Assembly: GCA_024663395.1 (NCBI GenBank)
Contig: JANFAH010000060.1
Span: 248,001-312,000, forward strand
DNA: 64,000 nucleotides
DNA from: Pisolithus tinctorius
Taxonomy: Eukaryota > Basidiomycota > Agaricomycetes > Boletales > Pisolithaceae
Reading direction: 5' to 3'
The number at the start of each line of letters is the position of its first letter. Within the stretch, counting starts at the first letter, position 1. Below are positions 21,433 to 32,614 of this stretch, piece by piece. The notes under the pieces are model-generated. The model was given only the letters and a program-made list of their open reading frames with translations, made no database searches and had not been told where the DNA came from. Both the position numbers and the translations under genes were made by a program.

Positions 21433-22510
21433 ATGCCTGTCCAGCTACTAGACGGACGCGTGGTTCTTTCCCATCCAAAGGTAACTCCTCCCCCTAACAA
21501 CGATAAGTCACCAACGTCTTCTCCAGGGCGCATCTCTCGAGGTTCTACTCTTCGGTGCTACCGTCACATCGTGGAAGGCTGGATCGCACAGAGACCCACA
21601 ACCTTCCGAGCGGCTATTCTTATCATCTAAAGCCGTTCTTGATGGTTCCAAGCCAGTTCGGGGTGGCATTCCCATCGTGTTCCCATGCTTTGGTCCACCG
21701 GTCCATCCCGAACACTCCCGCCTCCCTCAACATGGCTTCGCTAGAAGCGAACTTTGGAAGTTCGACAGCGTCGTCATGGATAACGATGCTGGTGTCTCCG
21801 TGAGGTTGAGTAAGTCCAGTGGCACATGGGTATTATCCTTGCTTAATGAATTTGGGTTAGCTCTGGAACCAACGCCGGAGATTGCAGCCAAATACAACCG
21901 ACCATTTCATCTGGCATATGTGCTCACTCTGGCGGAACATCAATTGAGCGCAACCCTTCACGTCACTAACACCTCGACTTCCGCCGACTTCCCCACTGAT
22001 AATCTTGAATTCCAAGCCTTGTTTCACACTTACATCCTCGCTCCTGCGGATCAAGTTCTCATCTCCCCGTTGCAAAACGTCAGGTATTATGACAAGACAG
22101 CAGCGGCCGAGGAAGACCGAAACTTGGCGAGGGTGGAGTCCAGGTTAGGGGTCGATGTCCTCAAGTTCACCGATTCCGTCTACGAGGATGCACCACAGAA
22201 ATACGACGTAACATGGCCTGGTGGAGGATTAGAGATAAAAACAAATGCTTTGAAGGATGTCGTCATTTGGAACCCGCAAAGGGATGCTGGAAGTAGAATG
22301 GCAGACATGGAGCATGCCGGGTGGTGAGGAAGGCCGTCAGCGTGTTTCATCGACATAACTTGCTAACGAAGTCGAACAATAATATTCAGGGAAAGGTTCG
22401 TCTGCGTCGAACCGGGTTATGTGAGGGGATTCGCAAAGGCAGAGCCCGGAAAGACGTGGATTGGACAGCAAGTTCTCTCCGTAATCCAGGAAGAAAGGAG
22501 AATCACTTAA
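21433..22510 (+). CDS. Glucose-6-phosphate 1-epimerase-like protein (YMR099C family)
   Basis: The protein belongs to the aldose-1-epimerase-like D-hexose-6-phosphate mutarotase family. Members interconvert alpha and beta glucose-6-phosphate in the cytosol. The first exon MPVQLLDGRVVLSHPK joins over a GTAACT...CCAG intron to GASLEVLLFGATVTSWK. Then come PVRGGIPIVFPCFGP and LPQHGFAR, with the family's active-site histidine and arginine context. The central part has FQALFHTYILAPADQVLI and the C-terminal part has VVIWNPQRDAG, and it ends ERRIT at 22510. The FVCVEPGYVRGF block near the end carries the usual catalytic Glu. Introns interrupt VRL|T and the last block. Length is close to 300 residues, normal for the family. 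The start matches the position in YMR099C, though a further upstream Met exists. Confidence 0.88.
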
Positions 22511-22704
22511 TGTTGGTTATTATATTGGACGGAGTGTGGTCATTTGTACAGAAGCAGGCAGTTTTCTGTGATAGGAAATATTTGTTGTGTCGATCAAGTT
22601 GTGGTTCTACCGATGACTAAGCAGGAAACGGTTAACATCTGACAGATGCATCCAGTCATTGTACCTTCATTCCTTGCTCCGTTGTGAAATGAGCCGACCG
22701 ACCA

Positions 22705-25700
22705 ATGGATTTCTCGGCGCTGAGCGGATCGACGTTCTCTGCCCATATTAATCAGATCGACTACACCATGTGTCCTCCGGGGCCACTCGACAATTCGGCC
22801 CTCCCTCGCGTACCTGTTATTCGCATCTATGGCACATCCTCTGCTGGCGAAAAAGCTTGCGTACATATCCACCAGGTGTATCCTTACTTCTTCATCGAAT
22901 ACACCAAAGAGATGACCCCAGAAAATGGTATGGATCCCACTATGTCGACCCCTGTCTGCACTAACGTATGTTTAACCAGTCAACCGATATATTACTAAGT
23001 TATCCGTCTCACTCGACCACGCCATTGCCCTATCTCTCAAGCGTAATCCAGGTTTCCAGTATGTACGGGCAATTACACTTGTCAAGGGCGTGCACTTCTA
23101 CGGCTTCCACTCTTCATACTCGCCTTTTCTCAAAATACACCTCATCGATCCTGCACTCACAAATCGTGCTGTAACACTGCTGCAAACTGGCACCATCATG
23201 CGAACGAAATTCCATGTATTCGAGAGTCATCTGAGTTACCTACTACAATTCATGTGCGATTTTGGTTTATACGGGTGTGGGTGGATAAATCTGGGTGAAG
23301 TTTGGGAGCGCAGCCCAGAAATTCAAGAACCACCACCTTCAGAGCGACTGTACTCATTCAAGTTTTCCCCGTACTATCGTCAATCTCGGATGCCCGTTGA
23401 GGTCGATGCGGTTGCCCACCAAATACTCAACCGCCATCAGCTTCAAGCCCGCAACGTCCACAACGGATTGAATATTACTGCCCCCCCTCTTCCATCCGAA
23501 CCTGTCGTACTGAGCGTTCGTGAATTGTGGGAGGATGAACGAAGACGTCGGATTAGCAAGGGCTTATCTCCAACTCCAAAGTTACCCATCGACGCTGGTA
23601 AGATTCCCAGAGGCGGGGGCGGTGATTGGGTTGCAGAAGCTCGGTGGTGGGAAGAACTCAGGAGGAAGATAGAATTGGAAAAGCAGGACGGCTCATTCAT
23701 GTCCGAAGGTCATTCCGGCTGGGAGAGGTGGGTTATGACGACCTTCGAGAGTGTGGAGGTTCTTTGGGAACCTCAGTGGAAGGTTTGGAAGCCAAGCAAA
23801 GGTGATGTGGGTACAGCAGAAGATGGCATTTCTCACCCGATGGAGGGAACCCACAATCCATTTGCTCAAGCTTCTCAAGGCACCCCTTCTTCATTGACGG
23901 GAAAACCAGAAGAGGCCGAAGTAGACGTAGATGTGGTAATACTTTCCAGCCAGGACATTGACCTGACGACGGCAAGGAACGAAGGTGAAGATGGCGAGAA
24001 CGATGATACCGAGGATGTCATTGATAGTGGAGAGCACGAGGAACTGGAAGATTCCTCACGGAGCCTGCCGTTCGAGGGAGAAGTCGTCTCCGATGAGGCA
24101 CCCCGAGGAAGGTAAGTGCAAAGGATGTACTGCTGCTCTGGGAACTACAGCTGCTCTAACCTTAGTGGAAACAACGACCACACCATGGGAACCCCCAACC
24201 GCTTTTCAAACGTCTGGAATAGACTCTCAAGGTCAGCCATGACGTTCCATTTTTTTCCCCCCAAACTTACGACCAAACAAGAGAGAAACGACCGTGCAGT
24301 ACTTCGGAGCTTCGTTCAGAACCAGCGACACCGAGAAAGTGGGTGACGCGATCCAGTTAAGAAATGTCGCAGTGACTGTTTTTATGTGAATGCAGAGTTC
24401 GAAGGCTGTCGCAACAACTGACCACCCACGACATTGTGACACGATCGGCGTAGGTTTTTTCTTGCTGGTTGGATAGGCAATACGTAAATGATTCGCAGTT
24501 CACCAGATTTCGCACATGACATCGAAAGGCTCGAGGCCGACAATCCGTTCCTGATCACAAACGGAGACCAAACGTCATTCCGCTTGACTTTTGGCACTTG
24601 TTTTGACTATTGATACCCGTTTCTAGGCTACTACCGCCTGTAAAAAATTCTGCCCATTCGGATTGTGTAGGGGGACGACCTGGTATACATGGAACTTCGA
24701 ATGCTCGAATTCCTCGTGCATCTTATGGTTCGTCGAGGGGATTACAAACATACCATCTAACCTCTCGCAGTAATGGCTATGTCTACGCAAATTCTCCGCC
24801 TCGAGTTGCTGATTTATTTAGCACTATCGAAGATCATGGCTTTCCGTGGAAGTTATATTCTGACCCCTTCTACTCCAACAGAGACGATGTCCCTGACAGA
24901 CCGTGGGAATATGGGGGTCTTGTATATAATTTGAAGGGCGGTGGAGGCATAGACTCGTTGGAGGAGTGGAAGACAAGTGAAAGTTTTCCAGCTCTCACGT
25001 TTTCTGGAAAGGCATCTGCAAACCGCGTCGGAGGATGGGAGTATGCGAGTTGCGCACCAACTTGTCGACAAATTAAGGTTTGGTTAAAAGGCCACCCCCT
25101 CTTACAGGGAAAGAAAGCGAAGATGCAATCACAGGTGCGCTGCCTCGTGACATCTTCGGACCTATTCATCTCTACCCTAATTGTGATGGTTTAGATTGAA
25201 GGGCGCACTCAAGCTAACTTGTTTGGGTTGAATTCGGACCCTAAGATATCTGCATGCAACAACACTCGTAGGGGACAGCACATGACATTACTTTCTGTAG
25301 AAGTTTTTGGTAGGTCATTATCGAGGCTATGCCATCACTCCGACAGATATATCCTGTTTCCAGCTCCTTCTCGCGGCAACTGCCTACCCGATGCAAATGT
25401 CGACGGAATTGCAGCTCTATTTTATGCTTTTGGCAGTGATGATCCAAGCTCGGGTCTTCTTCGCCAAGGCATTTTTGTCCTTGAAAGTGATCAAACCAAC
25501 GTACAACGTTTAGGCGCATTCTCTATAGAGAGTTTTGCCAGTGAACTTGACCTTATCAATCGGTTGATCGATGTTGTCATTGACCTGGATCCCGATATCC
25601 TGTTGGGTTGGGAGGTGCAGGCTGCTTCTTGGGGCTATCTCAATGCCCGGGGGAACCATTATGGTCGGTCCTCTTTGCCTAACTTAATTCCCTGCTATAC

Positions 25701-28452
25701 TGACTAATTACAGGATTCGACTTGGCCGAGTTAATATCGAGGGCGCCAAGTCGCGAATCGGGGAATGACAATCAACGTTGGGATCAGAGGTCAACGACTA
25801 CATTTAAAGTCGTTGGCCGTCACGTCTTAAATGTCTGGAGGATCATGCGGAGTGAACGCAATCTGAATGTATACACATTCGAAAATGTCGCGTTTCATGT
25901 CTTACGGAGGAGGTAAAACCGGGACAACCTTGCGCATTCCTTTGCTGAGAAACATCCCTAGATTCCCCCGTTATAAGCCATATACACTAACAGAATGGTT
26001 TAATAGCCCTGTTCCAGCTCATACCTCCCGTGTCTTACGCTACTTCGCCGACCGTACATCAATGAATCTCGATATACTGGAAGAGACAGAAGTCATTACG
26101 AAGACAGCGTAAGTAATTTTAACTCTGACTTAATAGACAGGTTGTGACGATTTCAGTGAGTTTGCTCGTGTGTTTGGAGTCGACTTCTATTCCGTCATTA
26201 GCCGGGGGTCCCAATTTAAAGTGGAATCTTTCATGTTTCGTATAGCGAAACCTGAGTGTTTCGTGCTCTTATCCCCAAGCAAACAAGATGTGCGCCCTTC
26301 AATTATGGCACTCGAACGAATCATATCTAAGTGAATGCGTAGGTCGGGAAGCAGAACGCCGCGGAATGCGTGCCTCTCATCATGGAACCGTTGTCTGGGT
26401 ATTATAACGGGCCACTCGTTGTCCTGGACTTTCAGTCACTTTACCCGTCTGTTATGATTGCATACAATTATTGCTACTCGACCTGCCTTGGACGGATAAC
26501 CGACTTCCAGGACCGAAATAAACTCGGTGTAACGGACCTGCACCGACCTATTGGGCTACTAGAGAAGTTGCAAGATCACGTTGCGAGTGCGTTGTTCCAT
26601 GGCGGCTGTGTGCACGGCGATTCAATTATTCCGTAGTTGCGCCAAATGGTATTATCTACGTGAAGCCGGCGGTGAGGCAGGGCCTCCTGGGCCGTATGTT
26701 AACCGAGTTGCTGGACACTAGAGTGATGGTGAAGCAGGCCATGAAGAGCGTCAAGGATGACAAGGTATGTGTTTCCTTCAAAACGTCTGTATCTAGAAGT
26801 TCACCAGTCGTTAGGTATTGCGTCGTACACTGGACGCTCGTCAACTTGGTCTCAAGTACATCGCGAATGTAACCTATGGATACACCAGTGCCTCATACTC
26901 GGGACGTATGCCTGCGGTTGAAATTGCGGATAGTATTGTGCAAAGCGGACGGGAAATATTGGAGAAGGTAGGCTGATCAACCATCCGGGATTAAGCAAAC
27001 TTATCGGTGTTCGAGGAAGGCTATCAATGTCATCGACTCCACCGACAAATGGGGTGCCCGTGTGGTCTACGGTGATACGGACTCTCTTTTTATATATCTC
27101 AAAGGAAAGACGAAAGAGCAGGCTTTCAGGATTGGTCAGGATATTGCGGATACGATAACTGTAATGAACCCAGCACCGATAAAACTGAAGTTCGAGAAGG
27201 TAAAGCAGGCCGTTCTCTCTCAGAACCTTGAGTGATATTGGGTTACAGGTGTACTTGCCTTCTGTTCTCCTGGCGAAGAAGAGATATGTAGGCTTCAGTT
27301 TCGAGACATTAGATGTCAAGACACCTTCTTTCGATGCAAAGGGAATCGAGACCATCCGTCGTGATGGCGTCGCCGCCCAATCAAAGATGACAGAGGCTTG
27401 TCTAAAGTGAGTAGATGTTGCAGTGTCGTTAAAGTCGTGCGTCGATTGATTGGCTACGGAGGATATTGTTCCGTACGCAGGATTTAAGTCTGGTGAAGCA
27501 ATACTGCTGTCGGACCTGGTCCAAGATTCTACGCAACAAGGTTTCTTTTCAAGATTTTATCTTCGCAAAGGAGGTTAGGATGGGTACTTACAGGTATGAA
27601 ATATGCTGTGTGGAAATCAATCCGCCGTTAACGCATCCCTGTTAGCGAGAGAGGGCCGCCCCCCCCAGGCGTAGCAGTAGCTGCTAGAAGGATGTTACAT
27701 GATCCAAATGACGAGCCTCAGTACGGCGAGCGTGTCCCATACATAATCGCACGTGGCAGTCCTCATAGCCGATTAATTGAAAGGGCTGTGACACCAGAGG
27801 AAATCCTTGCCAATCCGTGCGCGATCAATGTGTGCTAACTCTTGGGTCACTCACAATCTCCACAGTCACTTGCAAATCGATGCAGTGTATTATATCGAAA
27901 AGGTTCTTATCCCTCCACTAGAACGTATCTTCAACCTTGTCGGTGTAGATGTACGAGCCTGGTATGAGGAAATGCCAAAGGCGATTGAAGTCGATCAGCG
28001 TGATCCATTGGCATCTTCCCCAAAGAAGCTAAAGACATTCACAACTAGTAGGCTCAACATCGATGAACATTTCTCGAGCACGCGTTGCCTGGCATGCAAT
28101 TGTCCAGCCTTTGCAGAAGGTTGGTTTGTATCTGATACCAGGGGATGAATGCTGACATTCACCAGGGATTTGTGAGGACTGCCAGAATAATTCTCAAGAA
28201 GCCATTCCCAACCTCTTACGACGGCTGCACAAGGGCGAAAGAAGACTTCTGGATACCCACAAAGTATGTGCGACCTGCACGGCCAATGCATTGGCAGAAC
28301 CGATCGAATGTGTCAACATCGATTGCCCTTGGTTATACGAGCGCAATAAAGCGGAACGAAAAGTAGACTTTCTCGAGGGACTGCAAGCAGTGGTTGAAGA
28401 CCTTGATTTCACGGACAACGAGGACATCCATTGTACAGAATTTTCCCTGTAG
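22705..28452 (+). CDS. REV3: DNA polymerase zeta catalytic subunit Rev3
   Basis: Rev3 is the family-B catalytic subunit of the error-prone translesion polymerase zeta, acting with Rev7 in the nucleus. The N-terminus (MDFSALSGSTFSAHINQIDY) and KNPGF-type block (LKRNPGFQYVRAITLVKGVHFYGFH) are typical. A variable acidic linker lies around 23.9-24.1 kb. The exonuclease-like region reads LLSVEVF where proofreading enzymes have an Asp-x-Glu, consistent with lost proofreading in Rev3. Polymerase motifs are intact: DFQSLYPSVMIAYNYCYSTC (A), LDARQLGLKYIANVTYGYTSA (B) and VVYGDTDSLF (C). Two C-terminal cysteine motifs follow, CLACNCPAFAEGICEDC and CATCTANALAEPIECVNIDC; the second normally carries the 4Fe-4S cluster. 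It ends TEFSL at 28452. There are about 20 short introns; the join at 24.25-24.6 kb is unclear. Confidence 0.92.
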
Positions 28453-28488
28453 CCTGTATGTGGCACACTTGTATCGTAGCGAAATATC

Positions 28489-29215
28489 TTATGCGCTTTG
28501 ATATGCCCCAGTTTGTAAGGTGGGTTGCGAAGCAGCAACGGTGCTAGGTCTTCCAGCAGAGGCAACCCGCGGAGGACTACGAGGTTCGTCATCAACAGTC
28601 TGGTAACCGTCACGACCCATCGACGTGAAACCACCAGGCATGGACCAGACTGCGGAGATCATAAGTACACGATCGACAGTGCAAGGCAAACATTACCCGT
28701 TGCGCCACCTATATCCGTCCCGAGTGTAAATTGTGTCCCCCTTTGGCGTAAAGTGAAAAGGAAGACAGCAGTCGTAGGAATCTGAATGTGGTTTTAGTAT
28801 GAGTGATTCTACCAAGGACGGCTGCGTACCTTCAGCAGGAAGAGTAGAATAGTCAACAATTTGACTAGGACAGGTTGCGCATTGGTGAACATCCAAATTA
28901 GATCATAGAGAATGGAAACGGCGAGGCATCCGGTGAACTGTTCAACAATCAAGCTCATTGTTAGGTCGACATAGGTAACCTGAGGCGCACCACCCTGAGA
29001 GATTGAACCGCGTCATTGCTTTCTTGAGCAAAAGTTCCGAGCAAGAAAAGTGGTAGGTTGTAAGGAGGAGCAGAAAATGGGCTGATGGCGAAGGAAAGAA
29101 CCTAATGAACCCGCAGGTTTTAGGGACGCGCAGCGGCTCAGCGTGGAAACGAAATCCATACCATCCCAGCCAAGACCAGCTTCCCCGGATCAAGGCCTTG
29201 GACAAAGTCTGCCAT
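28489..29215 (-). CDS. Small multi-pass membrane protein, unknown function
   Basis: The start at 29215 encodes MADFVQGLDPGKLVLAGM, followed by a GTATGG donor. Further exons read APQVTYVDLTMSLIVEQFTG, then the hydrophobic LAVSILYDLIWMF and VKLLTILLFLLK, then IPTTAVFLFTLRQRGDTIYT and DGYRWRN. A polar, Ser/Pro-rich cytosolic tail ends GAYQSA at 28489. I count two or three clear membrane helices plus a short N-terminal one. The long first intron (about 190 nt) could hide another exon. I believe similar proteins occur across basidiomycetes, but I cannot name a family or function. The stop codon lies 36 bp from the REV3 stop on the opposite strand, so the transcripts' 3' ends almost surely overlap. 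Confidence 0.72.
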
Positions 29216-29642
29216 CTCGAGGACCTGAAGCTGAACGACTAGTGGATGGTGTGTGCTGGGGTGTGGTATGTGTTACGGTGCTGCGGGGGTTGAAGCTACA
29301 TAAGCCCGCAACCCTGAAAGTGCTTTTTCAACTCCAAGCGCTCGTCTGCTCAGATCGTTAAGGGGCCTGCCCAACTCGACACTCAAGTTCAAATGTCAAG
29401 CAACCGTACAAAAGGACTACAGAACGGCGTTCCAATGCTACATAATGACGTCGGACTCGACAATCCTTGAAATCAGGTGTTGTTGGGTGTGCGAGCTCTA
29501 AAACTCTCCCACATGGCAATCGTACTGGAAAATAAATAAAATAGACCACTGAGCATTCTGCACGACCAATATTATTTATCAGGAATCAGGGCGGTCGTTC
29601 CAATGAGGCGAGGAATCTCGTCTGAAGTCCTCGATTGATGAG
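29216..29642. promoter_or_regulatory. Divergent intergenic region
   Basis: A gap of about 430 bp between the start of the small membrane protein (-) and the transporter ORF (+). It presumably contains both promoters and leaders. No exon or distinct motif was recognised. Confidence 0.35.
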
Positions 29643-32110
29643 ATGACCTTATTAGCGTGGCTCGGCTTGCGGGCTTTCGTCGAACCACGTGATCAACCAT
29701 CATGCATAGCTTTTACTGTAACTGAGGACATTTGTCAAGTATTTCGTTACTGGCTTCCACTGTCGGCATCAGCTCAAACTGCGAAAGCTCTACTGGTCTC
29801 TGTGGGTCGTAAGACGTTAGACGTCGTGTCGCCTTATCTTGAATGGGAAACAGGGCGCGCTGGTGGCCCTTTTCCTGCGATCATGTTCCCCCTTCGGTCT
29901 TTCATCGACAAGTTTCCGCAAGTCTGGCACGACTCGCTGGATATGGCATATCTAGCACAAGGTGTCGCGGTGCATGTTGTGAATTCTGAGATATCTATAC
30001 CCCTTGGGATATTCATCGGTTTGATGGCATCCTTTATCCAAAGTGTGGGGCTGGCAGTGCAGCGCCGCAGTCATGTCCTCAACTCTCAGCTATCGGAATC
30101 GGAACGGAAAGCAGAGTATCGACGTCCGTGAGTTCTTCCGTAGCAACGCTGACGGCCTTAATCTCATATTCATTCGCATAGCCTGTGGCTGCTTGGTTTT
30201 GGTGTGTCATTTGCATGAGCTGTGCTGATCCGCTCGAACCAGCTAACTTCTCATACACCACGTTGTAGTGGTCTTCATCACCTCCAACATTCTTGGATCG
30301 TTGGTACAGATCGCATCTCTGCCCGTTGTCATACTCGCACCGCTTGGTGCAGTCTCGCTCCTTTGGAATGCCCTTTTTGCGCGCCTGCTTCTGCGCCCGC
30401 CTCTCATTCTTGGGACGGCATTGATCGGGGGTGGCGCCGCGCTTATCGCTGTGTATGGGATCATGCCCGAGACGACACGTGGTCTGGATGAGCTTATTGC
30501 TCTTTTCGTGCGTCCTGCGTTCCTTGTCTGGTTTTGTGTGGAAGCCGCCTTAGTGGTCGTGTGCCTCATTGTGGTGTGTTCTGTCACTTCGACGATATCT
30601 TGATACCCATGTTCATCAGTCATGTGATGGTGCAGACACACGTAGCCGAGTACTCGTTCGCAAGGCGGGTCGAGGTTAGGCCATATGCATTCTTTCAATC
30701 CGATGACTTGGACCAACCATTGCCGGGCTCCGCTTCGCTGGCGTCGCCTTCTCTCTCCTCGTTGGGCGATCTCCCAACACGTCAGGTGTTCAGTTGTATA
30801 GAAGAATCCGGAGCAATACATCATACCGATGAGCGCACACCGCTACTGTATTTTAAAGGGAACGGTGCGCGTTCTACATCTCCGTGCTCGAGATGTTCAT
30901 CCTCCCAAACTCGTGACTCTGCTATAACAACACCTGTGCCATCTCTTCCAATTGCAAATCGTACTGCACTCCTTCTTGCGTTGGCATATGCTGCCACATC
31001 GGGGATAATGTCTGGCCTCTGTCTCATCTTTGCGAAATCTGGTGTGGAGTTGCTGTTGCTGACGTTGGGTGGATCGAATCAATTCTATAGATGGGAGGCT
31101 TGGGCTTTGGTTGGTGGATTGGTCGTATTTGCAATCGGTCAGTTGTGGTACCTAAACCAAGCATTGAGGCTGGCAGATCCTGCCTTCGTGTGTCCATGTG
31201 AGTTAGCCTTATATCCACGGACGAGTATGAGGACGATATACTGAAGAGGTGTCGTGTTACAGCTGCATTTTGCTTCTACAACTTTTCGTCAATCCTGAAT
31301 GGGCTCGTCTACTTTGACCAACTCAGGCACCTCCCTGGACAGAACATCGTCCTCGTTGTCATAGGGATGATTATATTGCTTGGAGGCGTGTGGACTATTA
31401 GTGGTGAGGCAGGGGTAGAACATGTTTGGCTGGACCAGCCTGATGAAGAGGTTTCCGAGGCCGAGGTTCCCACCTCTAGTGTGGAGGTGGATACTGTGGA
31501 ATGCCCACGCGGAAAGCAGTCGTGCAGTGATGGGAGACTCACTGCGGTACCGATGGAACGCAACGCGTATTCGGAGGGAGCTCTTGATGGAGCTGCTACT
31601 GTTTGGGACATGCCATCGCCACGCGAGGTGTCGCTGCTGTCGGGCCCGAGTCACGCCCCTGGAGGAAGTCTAACTGAGCGACGCCGTGGTGCGTCTCAAC
31701 GGAAGACAGTCCGCTCATGTACAGATTATGTGTTGCCAAGTGCCAGGACAGGATCTTCGCATCGACAATCCACAACAGAGGTGGAGGCTCAGCGTGTGAG
31801 TGGACCTACGTTGAGCGTTCTGCGAACGGGAGTAGGTGGGCAGGCGATATCACCGCCTGGATTGATGATTGGGTTGTCACCGGTGAGTCCCGGGTTTGGG
31901 GTAGTGGGAGGAGTGGAATGTGTCCCTCAACGGGGCCACCAGACCACTCGATGGAGAAAGCTGGGAGGGAACCGGAGACGAACTGTAAGTGAAGGAGACC
32001 GCACACTATTAGTACGAGGGGAGGGGGGGCCAACAGGAGAGGATGATCCCAAATGGGGATGGATCGGCCAGGTGATGTGGGGGCGGCGAGCCAATCAGGA
32101 GGCGTCGTGA
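29643..32110 (+). CDS. NIPA-type magnesium transporter
   Basis: NIPA/DUF803 proteins are multi-helix membrane proteins that move Mg2+ and are related to drug/metabolite transporters. Core blocks are IPLGIFIGLMASFIQSVGL, AVQRRSHV, RRPLWLLGFG, SNILGSLVQIASLPVVILAPL and AVSLLWNALFARLLL. A long polar loop follows (about 30.64-30.95 kb), then LLALAYAATSGIMSGLC, FAKSGVELL, and after an intron FCFYNFSSILNGLVYFDQL. The hydrophilic C-terminal tail is about 230 residues, ends ANQEAS and is probably cytosolic. Exons meet at RRP|LWLLGF, GFG|VVFI and LI|THVAEY with GT-AG introns. After FARLLL the expected G-D-x-F-S-P-W-M run is replaced by RPPL. The start is uncertain: in-frame Mets at 29643, 29884 and 29943 all fit; the conserved domain begins just after the last. 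Confidence 0.84.
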
Positions 32111-32614
32111 TGGACTGCATATCAATGATGGGAGGTTCCTGGAGAACATCCGCTTCCTTCCTTATTTAGTCTAGACAAGGCACCAGTGTAACGGAGTCGT
32201 AATGGAATCAGATCTCGATCGCGTCTCCGCCGACCCGCGCCCGGAGCCGTTGCTTCTCCTCCTTCCCCCCGTCTCCTCGCCGTCGCCGTGTCGTCGTTGT
32301 AGTTGCATGCCTGACATCACCTACTCAGTAGTAGACAGTCGTCCTCCTGTTCCATGGCGTGCAGCGGGATCCTTGGGGATTTCGCGTCGCGTCTGTCATT
32401 GCAGCTGCAGAGAATTACGTGACCGATATCGCGGGAGTTTTTTTTTTCAAGCTTCATTTTCAATGGTGTCTATCCTCATAACGCCAACCCGAGTCGCCGT
32501 GTCTCTCCTTCTACACTCTCGTTGAACCCTCTGCTTCCATTCTTTGCGTTTTATATTCCCGCTTGTCGTATGGCATTCATTCCTTTAGCGTATTAGTTGG
32601 AACTATATTGTAGG
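32111..32614. promoter_or_regulatory. Intergenic region upstream of DENN gene
   Basis: A gap of about 500 bp between the transporter stop and the DENN gene start. It contains pyrimidine-rich stretches (around 32255-32290 and 32505-32530), common in fungal promoters, and a T9 run near 32440. No gene is supported. Confidence 0.4.

Noticed and set aside
26852..27355. 167-codon minus-strand open frame inside REV3
   Set aside because: It is antisense to exons holding polymerase motifs B and C and has no recognisable content of its own.
27655..27675. Run of C bases in REV3 as a possible frameshift
   Set aside because: The frame through the run reads S-E-R-G-P-P-P-P-G-V-A-V and continues correctly into the next conserved block, so no shift is needed.
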